A DNA stretch of 44,003 nucleotides from Candidatus Binataceae bacterium (lineage in GTDB: Bacteria > Desulfobacterota > Binatia > Binatales > Binataceae): assembly GCA_035308025.1 (NCBI GenBank), contig DATGHL010000009.1, positions 1 to 44,003 on the forward strand, written 5' to 3'. How positions within the stretch are numbered: position 1 is the stretch's first letter; each line of letters starts with the position of its first letter. Below the pieces are notes generated by a model that saw only the letters and a list, made by a program, of their open reading frames with translations, had not been told where the DNA came from and made no database searches. The position numbers and the translations under genes were made by a program. Positions 41,726-44,003 of this stretch are shown here, one piece after another.

Positions 41726-42823
41726 TCATGCGTCGCGCGACGCTGCGCCAAGTCCCAGCCGTTCCCCGCGATAGCGCCCGCTCTGAACCTGTTCGCTCCA
41801 CTGGCGATTCGCGAGATACCAGCTCACGGTCCGCCGCAAACCCTCGGCGAGCGCAATGCGCGGACGCCAGCCGAGCTCGCTGGCAATCAGGCTGCAATCG
41901 AGCGCGTAGCGACGATCATGGCCGGGACGATCCGGCACAAAGCTCATCAGGCTCGCGTAACTCGCGACGCCGCGCGATTCGAGCGCCGGATTCTGCGCGG
42001 CCGGCCACAGTTCCTCGAGCACGCCGCAAATCGCCCCGATCAATTCTAGATTGGTGCGCTCGCAATCGCCCCCGATATTATATTTCGCGCCCACGCGCCC
42101 GCGCTCCAGCACCGCCAGCAACCCGGCGCAGTGGTCTTCGACGAAGACCCAGTCCCGCACATTGCCGCCGTCGCCATAGATCGGAATCGGCTCGCCCGCC
42201 ACGGCTTTCGCCACCACCATCGGAATCAGCTTTTCGGGAAACTGGTAGGGACCGTAGTTGTTGGTGCAGTTCGTAATCAGTACCGGCAGGCGGTAGGTCT
42301 CGCGATAAGCCCGCACAAAGTGATCCGCTGCCGCTTTCGACGCCGCATAGGGTGAGTTCGGCGCGTACGCGTCCTCCTCGACCGAGCGTCCGTGCTCACC
42401 GAGGGAACCATAGACCTCGTCGGTCGAGACCTGAACGAAACGGAGGTGCGCGAGCGCGGCCGGGCTGAGCTGCGCCGCATACTCGCGCAGCGCTTCGAGC
42501 AGCTCGAAGGCCCCCATCACGTTGGTCTCAACGAAATCGCGCGGTCCGTCAATCGAACGATCGACGTGGGTTTCCGCAGCAAAATTCACGATCGCATCGG
42601 GCCGCACCTGCGCGATCGTCGCGCGCAGCATCTGCCGGTCAGTTATATCGCCCGGCGCGAAACTGTAATGCGGATTATTCGCGACCTCGCGCAGGTTCAG
42701 CAGATTGCCGGCGTACGTCAGCTTATCGAAGACCACCACCCGCCAATCTTTCTGCGCGAGTGTCAGGCGGACAAAATTCGCCCCGATAAAACCCGCGCCG
42801 CCCGAAACCATTATTGTCTTCAT
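41726..42823 (-). CDS. rfbB: dTDP-glucose 4,6-dehydratase
   Basis: 365 residues, second step of dTDP-rhamnose synthesis. SGGAGFIGANFVR with the GxxGxxG fold, FAAETHVDRSI, the active-site STDEVYG (T134, D135, E136), Y159-xxx-K163 in SPYAASKAAADHF, and NNYGPYQFPEKLIP plus DWVFVEDHCAG are all standard. First gene of the operon. The ATG at 42823 follows GGAATAGACG. The 17-bp tandem repeat at 42828-42861 forms its leader. The C-terminal tail (WSEQVQSGRYRGERLG) is normal. Confidence 0.94.
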   Translation of the reverse strand: MKTIMVSGGAGFIGANFVRLTLAQKDWRVVVFDKLTYAGNLLNLREVANNPHYSFAPGDITDRQMLRATIAQVRPDAIVNFAAETHVDRSIDGPRDFVETNVMGAFELLEALREYAAQLSPAALAHLRFVQVSTDEVYGSLGEHGRSVEEDAYAPNSPYAASKAAADHFVRAYRETYRLPVLITNCTNNYGPYQFPEKLIPMVVAKAVAGEPIPIYGDGGNVRDWVFVEDHCAGLLAVLERGRVGAKYNIGGDCERTNLELIGAICGVLEELWPAAQNPALESRGVASYASLMSFVPDRPGHDRRYALDCSLIASELGWRPRIALAEGLRRTVSWYLANRQWSEQVQSGRYRGERLGLGAASRDA

Positions 42824-42827
42824 CGTC

Positions 42828-42861
42828 TATTCCGGACCCTTATTTATTCCGGACCCTTATT
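42828..42861. repeat. 17-bp perfect tandem duplication before rfbB
   Basis: TATTCCGGACCCTTATT occurs at 42828-42844 and again, without a gap, at 42845-42861. A shorter direct repeat TTCTGCACC follows (42860-42868 and 42874-42882). On the rfbB strand each 17-mer contains AAGGG and GGAATA, so the copies duplicate the ribosome-binding region just upstream of the rfbB start. Confidence 0.7.
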
Positions 42862-43286
42862 CTGCACCCTCTGTTCTGCACCATCGGCGATTTCTGCGGC
42901 ACGCTCCGCAAATATCTTAGCCGATTTTGCGATCGAGATGGACCAGTAATTCCTGCGCGTCTTTGCTCACCTTGCCTGCGCAACATTCACCACCTCGACA
43001 GTGTTAGGAACGCAATAAGAAATATCTGTTTTCGGAACTAACTGTTTTGATCCGTTACACGTCCCATAAAAGACAAATATAACAATCAAAAGGATATTTA
43101 ATAGTCACATGTTCAGGATGAAATTTCGCCAAACTGGCCTCACTTTATCTAAATCTATCACATCTTAATTATTGTTCATTTGTCTAATTAGGTGTTTTGA
43201 GCGGCACCACGATTGCTGTATCCGAATCGCGGTTCCTAACGTAAAGCTCAGAACAAGTCCACGTGACTTAACCAAAGGGGGATAAT
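42862..43286. other. AT-rich divergent promoter region between rfbB and the Tat-type secreted gene
   Basis: About 425 bases with no convincing gene, more AT-rich than the flanks. It must hold the promoter of the rfb operon (leftward) and of the secreted protein (rightward). A small TGCGG/CCGCA hairpin lies near 42895. I could not fix -35/-10 boxes with confidence. Confidence 0.4.
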
Positions 43287-44003
43287 ATGACTCAATCTCG
43301 AGCCAGCCGACGGGTCTTTTTAAAATCTGTAGCTATTACGAGTTTAATGATGTTTTTGAGTGTAATTACGGCTGTCCGCGATGCCCACGCGGCCTCAGCG
43401 CGCTCCAGCACCACTCTTGTGGTTGCTGCCTCTCCATCGATAAACAACATACCGCGGATCGGGGTCAATCTGTCGCCGTGGACCTACTACGGGGCTGAGC
43501 AGTACCAGTCAAATATCGTGATGAATCCAGGCTTCGAGCCGATTATTGACCGTTCGCTGGTGAGCGTCGCCACCTCCGGCAAGCACGGGTTCACCAATAG
43601 TTCAACATGGCCCGCCTATGCGAACAATTTTTGGAACGGTGCCACCTTCGAAGTGCTGACCGGCCAATCGGCTGGGGTCACCGGTAACATCGTCAGTTCA
43701 CAGATGACCGGATGGAATGGCTTGCCGTGGTTCGGTACTGGTGCCAAGCCCCCGCCCGCCGTGGCGGCGGGCGACGTGATTTCGCTGACCACGACCGAAG
43801 CCTCGGGCGGTTTCCCGGCGGACTGGTGGTGGCCGGCGAGCTCGAACAACCAAATCTCGATTAACACCGCCGACGCCCGCCCGGGCAGTCCAGGGATTTC
43901 GTCGGGCCAGTTGAAGCTCCAGGCCTACCAGAACACCGAGATCGACGAATACTGGGACACGCTGCCCAACACCATCCCGGGCGGCAAGTTCCTGCCCATC
44001 AAT
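43287..44003 (+). CDS. Tat-type secreted protein, partial at right edge
   Basis: A frame without stop to the last base (239 codons). ATG 43287 has AAAGGGGG a few bases upstream. The N-terminus SRRVFLK (7-13) matches the twin-arginine consensus S-R-R-x-F-L-K, followed by a hydrophobic core and AHA-A cleavage. The mature start IPRIGVNLSPWTYYGAEQYQSNIVMNPGFEP resembles the opening of large secreted proteins of unknown or glycan-related function (IGVNLxxxTYxGxEQ...NPGFE). I cannot name the family with certainty. It is divergent from the rhamnose operon. The first 90 bases are AT-rich. Confidence 0.75.
   Translation, partial: MTQSRASRRVFLKSVAITSLMMFLSVITAVRDAHAASARSSTTLVVAASPSINNIPRIGVNLSPWTYYGAEQYQSNIVMNPGFEPIIDRSLVSVATSGKHGFTNSSTWPAYANNFWNGATFEVLTGQSAGVTGNIVSSQMTGWNGLPWFGTGAKPPPAVAAGDVISLTTTEASGGFPADWWWPASSNNQISINTADARPGSPGISSGQLKLQAYQNTEIDEYWDTLPNTIPGGKFLPIN

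Noticed and set aside
1..44003. tRNA, rRNA and CRISPR elements
   Set aside because: No cloverleaf with a T-loop core, no rRNA stretch and no regularly spaced repeats were seen by eye; a dedicated scan (tRNAscan-SE, CRISPR finder) would settle this.

Overview
The window is a roughly 44 kb piece of a mostly high-GC bacterial chromosome (sampled coding lines are near 65% G+C). Several AT-richer stretches look foreign or intergenic. A cleaved lipoprotein, a dTDP-rhamnose operon, a polyprenyl-phosphate sugar transferase, a Tat-type signal and fatty-acid/CoA enzymes suggest a Gram-negative-type soil or environmental bacterium. The mix resembles uncultivated deltaproteobacteria-like lineages such as Binatota, but there is no rRNA or other strong marker except polA, so placement is an inference.

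Left part (1-11700): a low-GC HEPN/AbiU2-like gene abuts a truncated cytochrome P450. Then come a UDP-xylose synthase, an SDR, an acyl-CoA dehydrogenase, a small monooxygenase, a DDAH-like pentein, a frameshifted PEGA lipoprotein, a GNAT acetyltransferase with a [3Fe-4S]-type ferredoxin, a flavin-type oxidase, acpS and a 3-hydroxyacyl-CoA-dehydrogenase-like SDR. Next is an ECF sigma / zinc anti-sigma / secreted protein set downstream of polA.

Middle (11700-23300): polA (without a recognisable proofreading motif I) and a co-directional Gld-type ABC export cassette (ATPase, permease, GldG-like protein, DUF4340 protein). These are followed by an alpha/beta hydrolase, an LLM-class flavin oxidoreductase and mscL with a zinc-ribbon tail. 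A compact low-GC operon of three tiny membrane proteins follows, with its own near-consensus promoter and an intrinsic terminator; the promoter position implies an almost leaderless mRNA.

Right part (23300-44003): a large secreted beta-helix-like protein, then a long minus-strand unit. In transcription order that unit is a polyprenyl-phosphate sugar transferase, an A-PCP loading protein, a 2674-residue KS-AT-ACP-aminotransferase-C-A-PCP hybrid PKS-NRPS, and an Sfp-type phosphopantetheinyl transferase whose start overlaps the PKS-NRPS stop. Upstream on the same strand is a complete rfbB-rfbA-rfbC-rfbD operon for dTDP-L-rhamnose. Divergent from it, a Tat-type secreted protein runs off the right edge.

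The most notable content is the hybrid assembly line. From its domains I infer an aliphatic amino acid starter, one malonyl extension, transamination of the beta-keto group and addition of glycine. It has no release domain and sits directly behind an exopolysaccharide-type sugar transferase.
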